A stretch of DNA of 9,040 bases from Planctomycetia bacterium (GTDB taxonomy: Bacteria > Planctomycetota > UBA11346), in assembly GCA_005801395.1 (NCBI GenBank), contig SYDV01000133.1, forward strand, positions 1-9,040, read 5' to 3'. This document shows, piece by piece, positions 8,147 to 9,040 of the stretch. The position numbers and the translations under genes are program-made. Position 1 is the stretch's first letter. Each line of letters opens with the position of its first letter. Under the pieces are notes generated by a model. The model saw only the letters and a program-made list of their open reading frames with translations, did not search any database and was not told where the DNA came from.

Positions 8147-8907
8147 TTAATTCATTCGTTGCAATTCGAGATCTTGGCTATCCTAAGTGGATAGAGGAAC
8201 TATGTACTGGTTCTTTGAATTACCCCCCAATTAGCTGGAGCACGTGTGAAGGATGGTATCCTCATCCCCCGGCATTTATCCCTATTTTAGCGGAAAACTC
8301 GCTCCCTTCATATCTTGGTGTTCTTAGGCATTGGTTCGTTAAGCGCGCCCCATCATTTTGTTACCTATCAATTGAAGACAATGGTGCATTGTATGAAATT
8401 TCTCGAACTGCGGAGCAGTTCTCTGTATACTTGATGCTTAATTCTATCGCGATGGGATGTTCAAGTGATCAGGTATCTGAGTTTGCCATGCGGTCCAATT
8501 TTTTTGATTTTGATAAAGTTCTGGAACACGCAAATAAATATGGCGACGATATAAAGCAGATGTGGTCGTACTGGGGAACAAAGGAAGGATTACCCAGAGA
8601 GATGGTTGATAGCCAGGGCGAATACGACGGAGATTTTGTATGTCCTGAAAGCTATGGCATGGTAGAAAGAGAATTTCCTGAAAATAAAATGCGTGCGCCG
8701 TTTTCTATTGTAGATAGATTTAATACTTTTTATAAAGAAAATAGGTTTACGGATGCGTGGATACTTCTTAATAGTCCTGGCTGGAATGTGGAGGATGCCA
8801 TTGTTTGCTTAGTTGAAATGAGGCGAATTTCACCAAGCCCCTATTTTAATTTGCAGTGTCAGCAGTGGATTGACAGAGCGAAAGAAAGTCGTGATTTATT
8901 CTATTAG
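8143..8907 (+). CDS. Putative cytosolic immunity protein for the upstream nuclease toxin
   Basis: This 254-residue protein begins at the ATG that overlaps the toxin stop codon and ends at TAG 8905-8907. It has no signal peptide or membrane segment, so it should stay in the cytosol, where a nuclease toxin would act. Its role as the cognate immunity protein rests on position: same strand, four-base overlap, directly after the toxin tip. I do not recognise the family with certainty. Visible blocks are W38-Y-P with F45-I-P-I, then Y57-L-G with H63-W-F, then E85-I-S-R-T with E91-Q. A Pro/aromatic block, a Gly turn and an 'EI-x-R' strand loosely recall SUKH (SMI1/KNR4) immunity proteins, but the match is weak. 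The C-terminal third (about 195-250) looks helical. Base composition is AT-richer than the toxin body, with 16 of 60 G+C at 8701-8760. Confidence 0.7.
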   Translation: MINSFVAIRDLGYPKWIEELCTGSLNYPPISWSTCEGWYPHPPAFIPILAENSLPSYLGVLRHWFVKRAPSFCYLSIEDNGALYEISRTAEQFSVYLMLNSIAMGCSSDQVSEFAMRSNFFDFDKVLEHANKYGDDIKQMWSYWGTKEGLPREMVDSQGEYDGDFVCPESYGMVEREFPENKMRAPFSIVDRFNTFYKENRFTDAWILLNSPGWNVEDAIVCLVEMRRISPSPYFNLQCQQWIDRAKESRDLFY

Positions 8908-8952
8908 AAGCGTAAGCGTTCGACTGAGGACGTGGAGGGAGAGTGCCAAAAC
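8908..8952 (+). other. Short spacer after the immunity gene
   Basis: These 45 bases join the immunity stop codon to the 10-bp repeat array. They contain a short direct repeat, AAGCG-TAAGCG (8909-8919), and a purine-rich stretch GTGGAGGGAGAG (8932-8943). I see no hairpin followed by a T run, so no intrinsic terminator ends the operon here. Confidence 0.5.
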
Positions 8953-9022
8953 GAAATTCCAGGAAATTCCAGGAAATTCCAGGAAATTCCAGGAAATTCC
9001 AGGAAATTCCAGGAAATTCCAG
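8953..9022. repeat. Seven perfect tandem copies of the 10-bp unit GAAATTCCAG
   Basis: Seven identical units run without a single mismatch and a two-base fragment (GA, 9023-9024) follows. Each unit contains two overlapping odd palindromes, GGAA-A-TTCC and TTCC-A-GGAA, and one CCAGG (a CCWGG, Dcm-type site). The 10-bp period is close to one helix turn and places an AAATT tract on the same face each time, so bending is likely. No frame on either strand holds a stop within the array. The exact identity of copies points to recent expansion or a recently copied element. Confidence 0.97.
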
Positions 9023-9040
9023 GACAGCTAACGGCCTCGC

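Noticed and set aside
8953..9022. CRISPR array
   Set aside because: The units are 10 bp and directly adjacent with no spacers.
8846..9040. Minus-strand frame entering from the right edge through the repeat (LEFPGISWNF period) and ending at the TAA complement 8846-8848
   Set aside because: The repeat is stop-free in every frame, so openness means little. It would overlap the immunity gene end, and no start is visible in the window.
8932..9040. Small plus-strand frame from GTG 8932 reading through the repeat (EIPGNSRKFQ period)
   Set aside because: It is open only because the 10-bp unit contains no stops, has no clear ribosome site and runs off the window; no family is recognisable.

Overview
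The window is almost entirely one side of a polymorphic-toxin locus read on the plus strand. A single giant reading frame is already open at base 2 and runs to a TGA at 8144-8146. It gives at least 2,714 residues, and its true start, any signal peptide and any promoter lie upstream of the window. The C-terminal order is stalk, pre-toxin region, Hint self-cleavage domain, then a short HHW/HNH-type nuclease-like tip. A second gene (8143-8907) starts inside the stop codon of the first (ATGA overlap), which is the usual arrangement of an effector and its immunity protein.

Region by region: 2-214 is the end of a fibronectin-III-like domain. 215-1594 alternates PKD-like and bacterial Ig-like (BIG2-like) modules. 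1595-2680 holds further, more divergent beta-sandwich modules. About 2681-6400 is a long stretch, mostly beta-rich, that I cannot assign. 6401-6601 resembles the pre-toxin TG (PT-TG) linker. 7100-7597 is a Hint domain ending in VHN. 7598-8146 is the toxin tip. 8143-8907 is the presumed immunity gene. 8908-8952 is a short spacer, and 8953-9022 is a perfect array of seven 10-bp repeats, followed by 18 unassigned bases.

Organism: no phylogenetic marker is present. The Ig/PKD modules with the phrases 'GADDAGEA' and 'TNAAK' are a style I associate with very large secreted proteins of Planctomycetota, Verrucomicrobiota and some myxobacteria, so a Gram-negative bacterium of the PVC group is my best guess at low confidence. 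Base composition is uneven: GC-rich around 4700-7600, and AT-richer around 2100-3200 and from about 7600 onward, where the toxin tip and immunity gene begin.

Working model: the giant protein is exported, its beta-domain stalk carries the C-terminus outward, the Hint domain cleaves after its terminal Asn and frees a ~182-residue nuclease, and the downstream cytosolic protein protects the producer. Apart from the 10-bp repeat, the window shows no tRNA, rRNA, CRISPR array, insertion sequence or obvious terminator.
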